Assembly (NCBI RefSeq): GCF_016598535.1
Contig: NZ_CP066779.1
Location: 2,108,001-2,172,000 of the forward strand
Length of the DNA: 64,000 bases
Reading direction: 5' to 3'
From: Rhodococcus sp. P-2
GTDB lineage: Bacteria > Actinomycetota > Actinomycetes > Mycobacteriales > Mycobacteriaceae
Part shown: piece after piece, positions 8,551 to 17,081 of the stretch
Numbering within the stretch: the stretch's first letter is position 1
Layout: each line of letters starts with the position of its first letter
The notes under the pieces: generated by a model
Database searches by the model: none
What the model was told of the DNA's origin: nothing
What the model saw: the letters and a program-made list of their open reading frames with translations, nothing else
Program-made: the position numbers and the translations under genes

Positions 8551-9397
8551 CGGCGGGAAACATCCGTCGAAGTCGTTTCGGTGCCGCAAAGGGTTGCCAG
8601 TTGTCGACGTCCTGCGCCAGACGATCGGCAACCGTCCACAACGCAGAGGGGTTGTGAGTCAGCCCCATGTGACTACCTTGCACCGCAACGCTTTCCGATA
8701 GTCCAGACGTGGTTTCACAGCACGCTTGCCACGGAACGATGCCGTCGTGCCTGGAGTAGACCGACGTGGCAGGAACCGAAATGGGCGGTCCCTGTTCGGA
8801 TTCGATGCCGTCGACCGGAGGCATCATGGCATGGTTGCCGGACAAACGAGCGTAGAGCGATCCGACTCGGGTCTGCTCCAGACTGGTGAGACCGAAAGGC
8901 GAACCGAGTGTCACCACCTGACGTACTGAGTCCGGTAGGTCCCTCGCCAGCTTTCGAGCGTAGATTCCGCCCAGACTCCAGCCGATCACCGACACCTTCT
9001 GCTGGTACCGATCGGACACTGCAGCCAATGCGGCAGGCAATCCGTCGACCACCATCGCCGTCGGACCGGTGTTGATGCCCAGATTCCAGCCGTGGACACG
9101 ATATCCGAGGAATCCGAGATACGCCCTCAACGCGAACGTGGACACATCGGACGTCAACAGACCGGGAAGAACCAGGACCGGGTGACCGTCCCCTCGCGGC
9201 GATCGAAGCAGCCACGGCGCAGCTACGAGTAACGACGCGATGTCGACGAGTCCGCGCGTCGGTTCGCTCAGACACATCGCCAAGGGCGGTGGGCCAGGAA
9301 CGAGCGGGCCGACTTCGCGAATCAGGGCCGATCCTCGAGCCCTCTCGAATTCGGTTTCCGCAAAATCGATCGCAGAGACTTCCGCAACTACGGACAC
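8543..9397 (-). CDS. Alpha/beta hydrolase (lipase/esterase-like)
   Basis: The 284-residue product starts at GTG 9397 behind AGGAG. HPVLVLPGLLTSDVSTFALR carries the oxyanion-hole region, and GWSLGGIYA near residue 140 is the nucleophile elbow with its Ser. SVYSRHDGIVPW carries the likely Asp, and GSHMGLTHNPSALW the likely catalytic His. No signal peptide is seen. It resembles actinobacterial triacylglycerol lipase or acyltransferase-like hydrolases. Substrate is unknown. Confidence 0.82.
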   Translation of the reverse strand: MSVVAEVSAIDFAETEFERARGSALIREVGPLVPGPPPLAMCLSEPTRGLVDIASLLVAAPWLLRSPRGDGHPVLVLPGLLTSDVSTFALRAYLGFLGYRVHGWNLGINTGPTAMVVDGLPAALAAVSDRYQQKVSVIGWSLGGIYARKLARDLPDSVRQVVTLGSPFGLTSLEQTRVGSLYARLSGNHAMMPPVDGIESEQGPPISVPATSVYSRHDGIVPWQACCETTSGLSESVAVQGSHMGLTHNPSALWTVADRLAQDVDNWQPFAAPKRLRRMFPAEV

Positions 9398-9542
9398 CTG
9401 GACTCCTGTCGGCCGGTGCCCTGATGGGGAGCGGTTCCGCGGGCTGTGTGCTCAACCCGCGGAACCTTGTCCTCATCCGCCACCGGTAGCGAACAGGACC
9501 CGTTCTGCCCACAGATTCACGTCCGGATACATCTGAACCCGA

Positions 9543-9575
9543 CCAAAACTGTGTGATCCAGAACACTAGTTTTGG
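9543..9575. promoter_or_regulatory. Long inverted repeat upstream of the PPOX gene
   Basis: CCAAAACT (9543-9550) plus GTGT faces ACAC, one unpaired base, then AGTTTTGG (9568-9575). This gives about 12 paired bases around an 8-base centre. It lies 85 bases before the PPOX start in the 262-base gap 9398-9659, so it could be an operator. The gap otherwise shows only AT-rich promoter-like sequence. Confidence 0.45.
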
Positions 9576-9659
9576 ATACGTTGCATCTACGTTGCGTGCA
9601 TGTTTCGTCATTGCCGGGGAGAAGCTGTTACCCGGGAGAAGCTACAGAAGGAGAAACAC

Positions 9660-10076
9660 ATGTCATTCACGGACGAAGAGATCGCCTACTTGCAGTCGCA
9701 GCCGCTGGCGCGCGTAGCGACCGTCTCACCGAACGGACAACCCGACGTCGTTCCGTTGGCCTTCGAGTACGACGGGGCCCACCTGTGGATCGGCGGGGTC
9801 GGCGAGGCGGTCCTGCGGACCAAGAAGTTCCGCAACATCGGGTCAGGACAACTCGAAGTCGCCCTGGTCATCGACGACATGCCGTCGTTCGAGCCATTCG
9901 TCGCGCGCGGAATCAGAATCTACGGAATCGCTGAACGGCCGATCGAGAGGGTAGGAATGGTCGGCCCCGGAATCTATTCACGCATCACGCCGACAGTCTC
10001 GTGGAGTTGGAACCTGGCCGGAGAACCCGCTGGTGAAACCTGGTACACGGCACGCAGGACCGTTCACACGCGTTAG
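9660..10076 (+). CDS. PPOX-class oxidoreductase, probably F420-dependent
   Basis: The 138-residue product begins MSFTDEEIAYLQSQPLARVATVSPNGQPDVVPLAFEYDGAHLWIGG. This is the split beta-barrel of the pyridoxamine-phosphate-oxidase-like superfamily; the short actinobacterial subgroup with this N-terminus is annotated as F420-dependent. The ATG at 9660 follows AGAAGGAG, and upstream in-frame starts lack such a site. It converges with the HxlR gene with one base between stops. The cofactor is inferred from the family. Confidence 0.82.
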   Translation: MSFTDEEIAYLQSQPLARVATVSPNGQPDVVPLAFEYDGAHLWIGGVGEAVLRTKKFRNIGSGQLEVALVIDDMPSFEPFVARGIRIYGIAERPIERVGMVGPGIYSRITPTVSWSWNLAGEPAGETWYTARRTVHTR

Positions 10077-10077
10077 C

Positions 10078-10431
10078 TCAGTTCGAGCAATTCTCAGGTG
10101 GCAAGTTCTCGGCAGCCCAAGTTGTCAGTTCGCTGAGGGCTGGAAGCAGTGCTTGCCCCGACGCCGTGAGTTCGTACTCCACGGCAATGGGCGGACCTGC
10201 ATCGACGCTCCTCGTCACCAAGCCTGCCCCCGCCAACTCCGTCAGGCGTTCCGAGAGTACCGAATCACTGATCCCGCCAACTGCGCGCTTGAGTTCGGAG
10301 AATCCCGCCGGCCCGTTGAGCAGCGTGCCGAGAATGACGCCGTTCCACCGTTTGCCCAGGAAGCCGAACGCGCGGGCCAACGCCCCGTCACATGCGCGGG
10401 GCTCGTGTTCCGCTTCGCTCTTACTCGCCAC
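10078..10431 (-). CDS. HxlR family winged-helix regulator
   Basis: The 117-residue product (GTG start) has the HxlR layout: CDGALARAFGFLGKRWNGVILGTLLNGPAGFSELKRAVGGISDSVLSERLTELAGAGLVTR. HxlR/DUF24 regulators often respond to quinones, aldehydes or disulphide stress through a Cys near the N-terminus, and Cys14 here fits. It is divergent from a nitroreductase-family gene, which it probably controls. Confidence 0.88.
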   Translation of the reverse strand: MASKSEAEHEPRACDGALARAFGFLGKRWNGVILGTLLNGPAGFSELKRAVGGISDSVLSERLTELAGAGLVTRSVDAGPPIAVEYELTASGQALLPALSELTTWAAENLPPENCSN

Positions 10432-10448
10432 CCCACCATCCTAGCCAC

Positions 10449-10472
10449 AGTGCTAACGTATCCGTAGGCACT
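10449..10472. promoter_or_regulatory. Candidate HxlR operator
   Basis: AGTGC at 10449-10453 is mirrored by GCACT at 10468-10472, with a partly symmetric centre (TAACGTA...CGTAG). It lies between the divergent hxlR and nitroreductase genes. A second small palindrome CTAG-CAA-CTAG is at 10482-10492. Assignment is by position only. Confidence 0.4.
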
Positions 10473-10540
10473 ATTTTTTTACTAGCAACTAGCTTTACCG
10501 GGTAACGCTCGGTCGAGCTACCACGGAACGGAATCCCCCG

Positions 10541-11161
10541 ATGTCTCTCGACGCAGCCACCCCATTCACCGCCCAGCAACTCGACGAAGCCGGCCGCGAA
10601 CTCCTCTTCACCGCGGCACGCACCGCCAATTCCTTCTCGAACGAGCCCGTGACCGACGACCAGCTCACCGCAATCTGGGAGCTCGCGAAGTGGGCGCCGA
10701 CCGCGGCAAACACCAATCCACTGCGCGTGTTGTTCGTTCGCACCGAGGAGGGCAAAGCGCGCCTCGTCGAGCACATGGCCGACGGAAACAAGGCCAAGAC
10801 CGAAGCGGCTCCTGTAGTTGCGGTTCTCGCAGTGGATACCGAGTTCTACAAGCACATCCCCACCCTGTTCCCCATCCGCCCGGAGATGAAGGACTACTTC
10901 GAATCCGACGAGGCTGCCGCCAGTTCGACCAGTCGGTTCAACGCCGCACTGCAGGCCGGCTACGTGATCCTCGCGATTCGTGCACAGGGTCTGGTCGCCG
11001 GCCCGATGGCCGGATTCGATGCGGCCGGCATCGACGGCGAATTCTTCGCGGACGGACGTTTCAAGACGATCCTCGTAGTGAACATCGGCCACCCCGGCGA
11101 GAACCCGTGGTTCGATCGTCTCCCACGTCTCTCCGACGAGGACGCGCTCAGCTGGGCCTGA
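10541..11161 (+). CDS. Nitroreductase-family protein, malonic semialdehyde reductase (RutE/HadB) type
   Basis: The 206-residue FMN-dependent fold protein has RTANSFSNEPVTDDQLTAIWELAKWAPTAANTNPLRVLFVRT at the N-terminus and VILAIRAQGLVAGPMAGFDAAGID in the middle, the RutE/HadB pattern. The family reduces malonic semialdehyde and related carbonyls with NAD(P)H, or acts as a nitroreductase. No rut genes are nearby, so the name describes the subfamily, not the pathway. It is divergent from hxlR and followed by a terminator. Confidence 0.82.
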   Translation: MSLDAATPFTAQQLDEAGRELLFTAARTANSFSNEPVTDDQLTAIWELAKWAPTAANTNPLRVLFVRTEEGKARLVEHMADGNKAKTEAAPVVAVLAVDTEFYKHIPTLFPIRPEMKDYFESDEAAASSTSRFNAALQAGYVILAIRAQGLVAGPMAGFDAAGIDGEFFADGRFKTILVVNIGHPGENPWFDRLPRLSDEDALSWA

Positions 11162-11184
11162 GCCCAATTCGGAAAGATTCGTAC

Positions 11185-11218
11185 AAGGCGGGAGGGTTCT
11201 TCGGAGCTCTCCCGCCTT
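11185..11218 (+). terminator. Hairpin terminator after the nitroreductase gene
   Basis: AAGGCGGGAG at 11185-11194 pairs perfectly with CTCCCGCCTT at 11209-11218 around a 14-base loop, 23 bases after the stop codon. The remaining gap to 11461 carries the presumed importer promoter and a weak 6-bp hairpin (11306-11327); I see no gene in it. Confidence 0.8.
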
Positions 11219-11460
11219 GCTGTTTCCAGCACGTTTGAGATGGCTGTCTGCTGGGTACAGAGACGCGACTCGCAAACTCGCACGTCCAGAACAACATCCG
11301 ACACGCTGCAATCGGAATTAGTTGCAGTATCGGAGTTTTTGGACGACAGTCGAGACAAACCCCTCGGCCGGAAACGGCTGCGGGGAAAGCCCTTGTGCGC
11401 CGGTCGGTGTCGAGGGAAGACGTTTGCGAGCAGAAGTCCGAAGAAAGTGGGTTCGGAAAT

Positions 11461-12108
11461 ATGGGCGCGCTATGGGATTTTGTCGTTGCACGACGACAAC
11501 AATTGATGACCGACTCGTACCTACATGTTTCAGCAGTTATCCAGTCCGTGATCATCGCGACGATTGCCGCGGTGATCATCGGAATTCTCGTCTACAGAAG
11601 CCCGGTCGGTTCGTCCGTGGCAACAGCTTTGGCCAGCACGATCTTGACGGTTCCTTCGTTCGCTCTTCTCGGACTGCTCATTCCGATTCTCGGTCTCGGC
11701 GTCGCCCCGACGATCACCGCACTGATCCTGTATGCCCTGCTCCCGATCATTCGGAACACGATCATCGGCCTGGATGCGGTCAACCCGGCCATCACCGACG
11801 CGGCGCGCGGCGTCGGAATGAATCGCATGCACGTACTGAGTCGAATCGAGCTACCGATCGCGTGGCCCTCGATCCTCACCGGCATGCGGGTCAGTACGCA
11901 GATGCTCATGGGCATCCTGGCCATCGCCGCATACGCCAAAGGTCCAGGTCTGGGAAACCTGATCTTCTCCGGTCTCTCGCGGGTAGGCAGCCCCAATGCT
12001 GTTCCGCAAGCGCTGGTCGGCACCGTACTCATCGTCATTCTGGCCCTGATCCTCGACGGAATCTACGTCGTCATCGGCCGTCTCACTACTTCGAAGGGGC
12101 TGCAATGA
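11461..12108 (+). CDS. Osmoprotectant ABC importer, permease 1 (ProW/OpuCB type)
   Basis: The product is about 215 residues from ATG 11461, with five or six membrane segments. The permease signature for ATPase docking is DAARGVGMNRMHVLSRIELPIAWPSILTGMR. Together with the next three genes it forms a complete betaine/choline/carnitine-type (QAT) importer. An in-frame start at 11395 exists but its N-terminus (MRRSVSREDVCEQ) is unlike the family. Its 3' end overlaps the ATPase start by 4 bases (ATGA), suggesting translational coupling. Confidence 0.88.
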   Translation: MGALWDFVVARRQQLMTDSYLHVSAVIQSVIIATIAAVIIGILVYRSPVGSSVATALASTILTVPSFALLGLLIPILGLGVAPTITALILYALLPIIRNTIIGLDAVNPAITDAARGVGMNRMHVLSRIELPIAWPSILTGMRVSTQMLMGILAIAAYAKGPGLGNLIFSGLSRVGSPNAVPQALVGTVLIVILALILDGIYVVIGRLTTSKGLQ

Positions 12109-13325
12109 CCGAAACCATTCCGTCCGACGTATCCGCTGATCAGAAGGTGTCCGGAGTCGAGATCGTTCTCGAATCCGTGACCAAGCGTTACCCGGGCCAG
12201 AAAGCTGCAGCGGTGGACAATGTTTCGCTGACTGTTCCCGCCGGCGAGATCGTGGTTTTCGTCGGACCTTCGGGTTGCGGCAAGACGACGACGATGCGCA
12301 TGATCAACCGTCTGATCGAACCCACCTCGGGCAAGATCACCATCGACGGCAAAGACGCCCTGTCCATCGACCCGGACAAGCTTCGCCGCGGCATCGGATA
12401 CTCGATTCAGCAAGCAGGCTTGTTCCCGCACTTCACCATTGCGAAGAACGTCGCGACGGTGCCCGGCCTCATCGGTTGGGACAAGAAGCGAATCGCGGCA
12501 CGGACCGACGAGATGCTCGACCTCGTCGGCCTCGACCCGGACACTTATCGTGACCGGTACCCACGACAGCTCTCCGGTGGCCAACAACAGCGCGTGGGCG
12601 TGGCGCGGGCACTCGCCGCCGATCCCCCGGTTCTGTTGATGGACGAGCCTTTCGGTGCCGTCGATCCCATCACTCGCGGTCTCCTCCAGGACGAACTGAT
12701 GCGTCTGCAGTCGGAGTTGGGCAAGACCATCGTGTTCGTCACCCACGATTTCAACGAGGCAGTCAAACTCGGGGATCGAATTGCCGTGCTGGGTAACCAG
12801 TCCAGCATCATGCAGTACGACACCCCCGAAGCGATCCTCGCCAATCCCGCCAACGACATGGTCGCGGGTTTCGTCGGCGCCGACGCATCACTAAAGCAGT
12901 TGACCTTGACCCGTGTGCGTCAGATCAAACTCAAGCAGTGCCTCACCGCGCGCGAAACCGATTCGGTCGACGACTTGAGAACCGCACTCGCAGCACGCAA
13001 GTGGAAATGGGCCTTGATTCTCGATCAGCGTGGCCGGCCGCTTCGCTGGGTCTCACCCGGGCACCTCGCTCACGCGTCGACCCTTCGAGGTGTCGGTAAC
13101 GAGATCGGTGAGGCCGTGTCCATCCAGTCCACCCTGCAGGATGCGTTGGAAGCTCTTCTCGCCGAGAGCAATGCATCCACCGTGGTCACCGGACGGCGCG
13201 GCGAGTACGTCGGCCTCATCACGATCGACACGCTGGTCAGCCATCTCTCCGAGATGCGCGAGGAGCATGCCCACGATCACGACGACGACGAGTCCGACGC
13301 CGAGAACGTCGAGGGTCGAATATGA
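12105..13325 (+). CDS. proV: Osmoprotectant ABC importer, ATPase with CBS domains (ProV type)
   Basis: The 406-residue product has Walker A GPSGCGKT near residue 54, the ABC signature LSGGQQQRVGVARALA, Walker B VLLMDEPFGAVD, and switch His in FVTHDF. The C-terminal part holds two CBS-like segments (about residues 280-390). In this family CBS domains sense ionic strength or c-di-AMP. The last 20 or so residues are unusually rich in His and Asp (HAHDHDDDESDAE), which could bind metal. It sits between two permease genes with ATGA overlaps on both sides. Confidence 0.92.
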   Translation: MTETIPSDVSADQKVSGVEIVLESVTKRYPGQKAAAVDNVSLTVPAGEIVVFVGPSGCGKTTTMRMINRLIEPTSGKITIDGKDALSIDPDKLRRGIGYSIQQAGLFPHFTIAKNVATVPGLIGWDKKRIAARTDEMLDLVGLDPDTYRDRYPRQLSGGQQQRVGVARALAADPPVLLMDEPFGAVDPITRGLLQDELMRLQSELGKTIVFVTHDFNEAVKLGDRIAVLGNQSSIMQYDTPEAILANPANDMVAGFVGADASLKQLTLTRVRQIKLKQCLTARETDSVDDLRTALAARKWKWALILDQRGRPLRWVSPGHLAHASTLRGVGNEIGEAVSIQSTLQDALEALLAESNASTVVTGRRGEYVGLITIDTLVSHLSEMREEHAHDHDDDESDAENVEGRI

Positions 13326-14140
13326 GTGCCACGACCGAAGACCTCGTCGCCGCGCCCGAGATGGAACCGGACGCTCCCGATCTCGGCGCCGCCGAGAATG
13401 CGGCCACCCGCCGAGCTGAGCGGATGCGGCTGTACGTTCAACCCGTCATTGTTCTTATCCTTGTCGCGGGCGTGCTGACCTGGGCGTTCACGCGCGAACT
13501 GAACGCGACACAGAAGGCCAGCATCAATCTCGACAACATCGTCACGCTGACGTGGCAACACGTGCTGATCACCGCCGCTGTGGTCATCATCGTCGTCGCC
13601 ATCGCGGTTCCGCTCGGAACATTGTTGACCAGACCGAAATTCACCCGCTTGGCACCGTTCTTCGTCGGCATCGCGAACATCGGGGCCGCGGCACCGGCTA
13701 TCGGCCTCCTGGTGTTGTTCTATCTCGCGACCAGAACGACGGGCTTCTGGATCGGCGTGTTTCCGATCGCGTTCTACTCACTGCTTCCCGTGCTACGCAA
13801 CACGATTCTGGGTTATCAGCAGGTGGACAAGACTCTGATCGACGCCGGACGTGGTCAGGGGATGTCTTCTCTGACCGTACTGCGCCAGCTCGAATTCCCG
13901 ATGGCTGTCCCGTACATTCTTGCGGGCCTTCGCACGTCGCTCGTACTGGCCGTCGGCACGGCAACGCTGTGCTTCCTGGTCAGTGCCGGTGGTCTGGGCA
14001 TTCTGATCGACACCGGGTACAAACTGCGCGACAACGTCACCCTCGTGGTCGGCGCCGTACTCGCGGTGTCGTTGGCCTTGCTGATCGACTGGCTCGGCGC
14101 GCTCGCCGAAACTTATCTCGGGCCCAAGGGATTACGATGA
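13322..14140 (+). CDS. Osmoprotectant ABC importer, permease 2 (ProZ/OpuCD type)
   Basis: The 272-residue inner-membrane protein has an extended acidic N-terminus before the first helix (VQPVIVLILVAGVLTWAF). Its ATPase-docking loop is DAGRGQGMSSLTVLRQLEFPMAVPYILAGLR. It is a homologue of the first permease, and the two presumably form a heterodimer. It overlaps the ATPase stop and the next gene's start by 4 bases each. Confidence 0.9.
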   Translation: MSATTEDLVAAPEMEPDAPDLGAAENAATRRAERMRLYVQPVIVLILVAGVLTWAFTRELNATQKASINLDNIVTLTWQHVLITAAVVIIVVAIAVPLGTLLTRPKFTRLAPFFVGIANIGAAAPAIGLLVLFYLATRTTGFWIGVFPIAFYSLLPVLRNTILGYQQVDKTLIDAGRGQGMSSLTVLRQLEFPMAVPYILAGLRTSLVLAVGTATLCFLVSAGGLGILIDTGYKLRDNVTLVVGAVLAVSLALLIDWLGALAETYLGPKGLR

Positions 14141-15132
14141 CCAAGACTTCGATCACCAGAACGCGGGGCTGGAAACTCGCAGTTGCCACGCTCGGCCTCA
14201 CCCTTGTCGCGTCCTGCGGCCTGGAATCCGGTGGCGCACTGCCGCTGGCAGTCGGCCCCGGCAGCATCGAGCCCGTTCCCGAGCTCGAGGGAGTGAAGAT
14301 GACCGTCGGCTCCAAGGACTTCACCGAGCAGATCGTGCTCGGGTACGTCATCGAGTTCGCTATGGCGGCGGCAGGCGCGGATGTTCGAGATCTCACGAAC
14401 ATTCAGGGCTCGAACAGCACCCGTGACGCACAGTTGAACGGGCAGATCGACCTTGCGTACGAGTACACCGGGACCGGGTGGATCAACTATCTCGGAAACG
14501 AAACTCCACTTCCCGACTCGCAGGCGCAGTTCGAGGCGGTCCGCGACGCAGATCTGGCCGCGAACGACATGGTGTGGACTGATCCGGCGCCGATGAACAA
14601 TACGTATGCATTGGCGATGAGCAAGGAGACCGCCGAGAAGACCGGCGTCAAGACTGTTTCCGACTACGCCAAGTTGGTCGAATCCGATCCCGGTGCTGCA
14701 GTGACGTGCGTCGAGACCGAGTTCAACGTCCGTCAGGACGGCTATCCGGGTCTGGCAGCCAAGTACGGCTTCGACGCCTCGCGAGCCCAGCGGCAGATTC
14801 TGCAGACGGGCATCATCTACCAGGCGACGGCCGACAGCGACCAATGCAAGTTCGGTGAAGTCTTCACCACCGACGGTCGCATCATCGCACTCGATCTGGT
14901 TCTCCTCGACGACGATCTGCAGTTCTTCCCGAAATACAATCCGGCACTGGTGATGAAAAAGGACTTCGCGGAGGCACATCCGCAGGTTGCCGAAGTCATG
15001 GCGCCGATCTCGGAGAAACTGACCAACGAGGTGATGACCGAGCTCAACCGGCAGGTCGACGTCGACGGCAAGGAGCCGGCGGACGTGGCCCGCGACTGGC
15101 TGGTCTCGGAAGGCTTCGTCACAGCCGAGTAG
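14137..15132 (+). CDS. proX: Osmoprotectant ABC importer, substrate-binding lipoprotein (ProX/OpuCC type)
   Basis: The 331-residue product has a lipoprotein signal peptide ending in LVASC, so the mature protein begins at that Cys and is tethered outside the membrane. VKMTVGSKDFTEQIVLGYVIEFAMAAAGADV and DLTNIQGSNSTRDAQLNGQIDLAYEYTGTGW are hallmark OpuAC-domain sequences for quaternary amine binding. It is the last gene of the four-gene importer operon, and its stop directly abuts that of the convergent methyltransferase. The exact ligand (betaine, choline, carnitine or other) is not determined. Confidence 0.9.
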   Translation: MTKTSITRTRGWKLAVATLGLTLVASCGLESGGALPLAVGPGSIEPVPELEGVKMTVGSKDFTEQIVLGYVIEFAMAAAGADVRDLTNIQGSNSTRDAQLNGQIDLAYEYTGTGWINYLGNETPLPDSQAQFEAVRDADLAANDMVWTDPAPMNNTYALAMSKETAEKTGVKTVSDYAKLVESDPGAAVTCVETEFNVRQDGYPGLAAKYGFDASRAQRQILQTGIIYQATADSDQCKFGEVFTTDGRIIALDLVLLDDDLQFFPKYNPALVMKKDFAEAHPQVAEVMAPISEKLTNEVMTELNRQVDVDGKEPADVARDWLVSEGFVTAE

Positions 15133-15909
15133 TTACCGCTTGCGTCCCACACAGAACACCCGCCGGAACGGAAACAGCGTTCCGGCGGCCGTGGCGGGAT
15201 ACGCCTCTCGCAGCAGGTCGGAATACTGACGCTCGAACTCCGGAGCGTCGGCCTCGCCGAGAACGTCCAGGACCGGCCGAAGTCCAGTACCGCGTACCCA
15301 TCCGAGCACGGGATCGGCACCTGCCAGCACGTGTACGTACGTCGTTTCCCATGCGTCGACGTCGAACCCGTGTTCCTGCAGCCGCTGCGCGTACGCCACC
15401 GGACTGTCGACACCTTCCGGACCGCGTAGGACGCCGCCCAGTCGCTCGCTCCATTCCGCGGACTCCGCGAGGCCTCGCATGAGCGCATGTGACGGCGCAT
15501 CGAAGTTTCCCGGAACCTGCCACGCCAGCCACGACCCGGATGCCAGGGTGTCCGCCCACTGGTCGATCAGCTCGCGGTGGCTCGGAACCCACTGCAATGC
15601 AGCGTTACTGACGACCACGTCGTAACCGGTGGCGTCGAAGGACATGATGTCCCCCAACTCGACGGTGACGTTTCCCGGCAGGTCTGTCGGGGCCTGCGCC
15701 ACCATGTCGGGAGACGAGTCGAATCCGGATACCGAGGCGTCCGGCCATCGTTCCCCGAGCATCGCGGTCAGGTTGCCTGAGCCGCAGCCGAGGTCGGCTA
15801 CCCGCGTCGGGTCTTCGGTGGTCACCCGTGAGACCAGGTCCACGAACGGGCGTGACCGCTCACCCGAATAGCGGCCGTAGACTTCGGGATTCCACGTGAC
15901 AGTGCGCAT
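15133..15909 (-). CDS. tam: Trans-aconitate 2-methyltransferase (Tam) family
   Basis: The 258-residue SAM-dependent methyltransferase has motif I VADLGCGSGNLTAML near residue 38. It also has Tam-typical segments: WNPEVYGRYSGERSRPFVDL at the N-terminus, SNAALQWVPSHRELIDQWADTLASGSWLAWQVPGNFDAPSH, and the C-terminal FPFRRVFCVGRK. Tam methylates trans-aconitate, detoxifying a citric acid cycle inhibitor. The ATG at 15909 follows AGGATGGG. The phospholipase gene lies upstream on the same strand. Confidence 0.88.
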   Translation of the reverse strand: MRTVTWNPEVYGRYSGERSRPFVDLVSRVTTEDPTRVADLGCGSGNLTAMLGERWPDASVSGFDSSPDMVAQAPTDLPGNVTVELGDIMSFDATGYDVVVSNAALQWVPSHRELIDQWADTLASGSWLAWQVPGNFDAPSHALMRGLAESAEWSERLGGVLRGPEGVDSPVAYAQRLQEHGFDVDAWETTYVHVLAGADPVLGWVRGTGLRPVLDVLGEADAPEFERQYSDLLREAYPATAAGTLFPFRRVFCVGRKR

Positions 15910-15968
15910 GAACCCATCCTGCACCCTGTTCCTGAGAATTGCCGCCTGCCAGATCTTGTCGGCAAAAA

Positions 15969-17015
15969 TCACCGACGCGGCACCACGGTGGACAGTACGT
16001 TCGGCAATCTCGACCAGTCCGCGGTGATGTAACTCGCGTGCTCACCGGCCAGCCGGTCGAGTCGCTCGCTCGCTTCGGCTTCCGAGGCATGAGTTCCGTC
16101 GATCTGCGGAGCAACCTTGTGCGCGTCGGTCATGACGAGCAGGTAGCCACGATCGTGGTACCACTGCGGATCCACATCGCCCGAGGTGTAATCGAGCGCG
16201 TCGCCGTCGAAAATCACGAACCACGGTCGGATCCCCGGATCGGCGTAGCGGTCGAGACGGGGATCTCCCGGCGATGCCCGGTGAACAGCAGGAAAGGCCG
16301 CGCCGAGTTGGACGAGCCCGGCAGCGGACAGATCTCGCAAGTGCGTCGCGTACTGCTGGTCGGTCCACTCCGTGTCGAGAGGGTTTCCCTCCTCGATCGT
16401 TCCCGGAATCAGCTCGAACAGAAACTTGCCGGTCATCTCGGAAACACTCGGCCATCCGCGCTCGGTGACGGCGGCATCCGGAGTCGAGTAGGACTCACCC
16501 ATCAGATCGGACGGAGCGAAAACCGCGTCGCCGAGGGTCCCGAGAATCAAGGCGTCGAGATCGGCGGGTCCACGTCCGTAACCGGCCGTGAAACCGTCCT
16601 TGAGTTCCAACTTGATCATCACCGGCGGATGCTCGGGATCGGCTTCGTGCCACGCCCGCATATCCGCCAGGCATCCGCGGAGTCCCTGATCTCGCAGACC
16701 GCTTCGCAATCCGGCAGCGTCCTGCGCACCGACGCAATTGCTGTCGCTCGCCACCGGATTCATGTGCGACACACGCCAGTCCGGACCGACGCCGTTGGTC
16801 CACAGATCCAACTCGAGCAGGGACGCCCCTGAATCCAGAGCGTCGGCGAAGTACGGGAACGTCGCCTTCTCGTAGGAGTTGTGGACGCCGACGGACGTGG
16901 TCTCGGAAAACGAGTGAGCTCGGTCCGCGGTCGTCTCGGCACCGGCGGAGGGCGCCGAGACTACCGAGACGACCGCCGCGAATGCACTCACACCGGCTAC
17001 CAGGAATCCACGCAT
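15969..17015 (-). CDS. Secreted Ca2+-dependent phosphoinositide phospholipase C-like protein
   Basis: The 348-residue product has a clear Sec signal peptide (GFLVAGVSAFAAVVSVVSAPSAGA). The TIM-barrel phosphodiesterase signals are SVGVHNSYEK (catalytic His region), LLELDLWTNGVGPDWRVSHM (Glu/Asp/His), PPVMIKLELKDGF, and ADWSRLP at the C-terminus. This is the actinobacterial Ca2+-dependent PI-PLC family (Streptomyces type), which cleaves phosphatidylinositol outside the cell. ATG 17015 is preferred; an alternative is at 17039. Confidence 0.85.
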   Translation of the reverse strand: MRGFLVAGVSAFAAVVSVVSAPSAGAETTADRAHSFSETTSVGVHNSYEKATFPYFADALDSGASLLELDLWTNGVGPDWRVSHMNPVASDSNCVGAQDAAGLRSGLRDQGLRGCLADMRAWHEADPEHPPVMIKLELKDGFTAGYGRGPADLDALILGTLGDAVFAPSDLMGESYSTPDAAVTERGWPSVSEMTGKFLFELIPGTIEEGNPLDTEWTDQQYATHLRDLSAAGLVQLGAAFPAVHRASPGDPRLDRYADPGIRPWFVIFDGDALDYTSGDVDPQWYHDRGYLLVMTDAHKVAPQIDGTHASEAEASERLDRLAGEHASYITADWSRLPNVLSTVVPRR

Positions 17016-17081
17016 GTTCGACACTCTCGCAGAAATCACGCCGCGGCAGGACCGAATCGGGAGAGTTACTGGACGATCGTC

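Noticed and set aside
11240-11506. 88-codon frame before the importer operon
   Set aside because: It overlaps the importer promoter and the first permease start in another frame; no domain or ribosome site.
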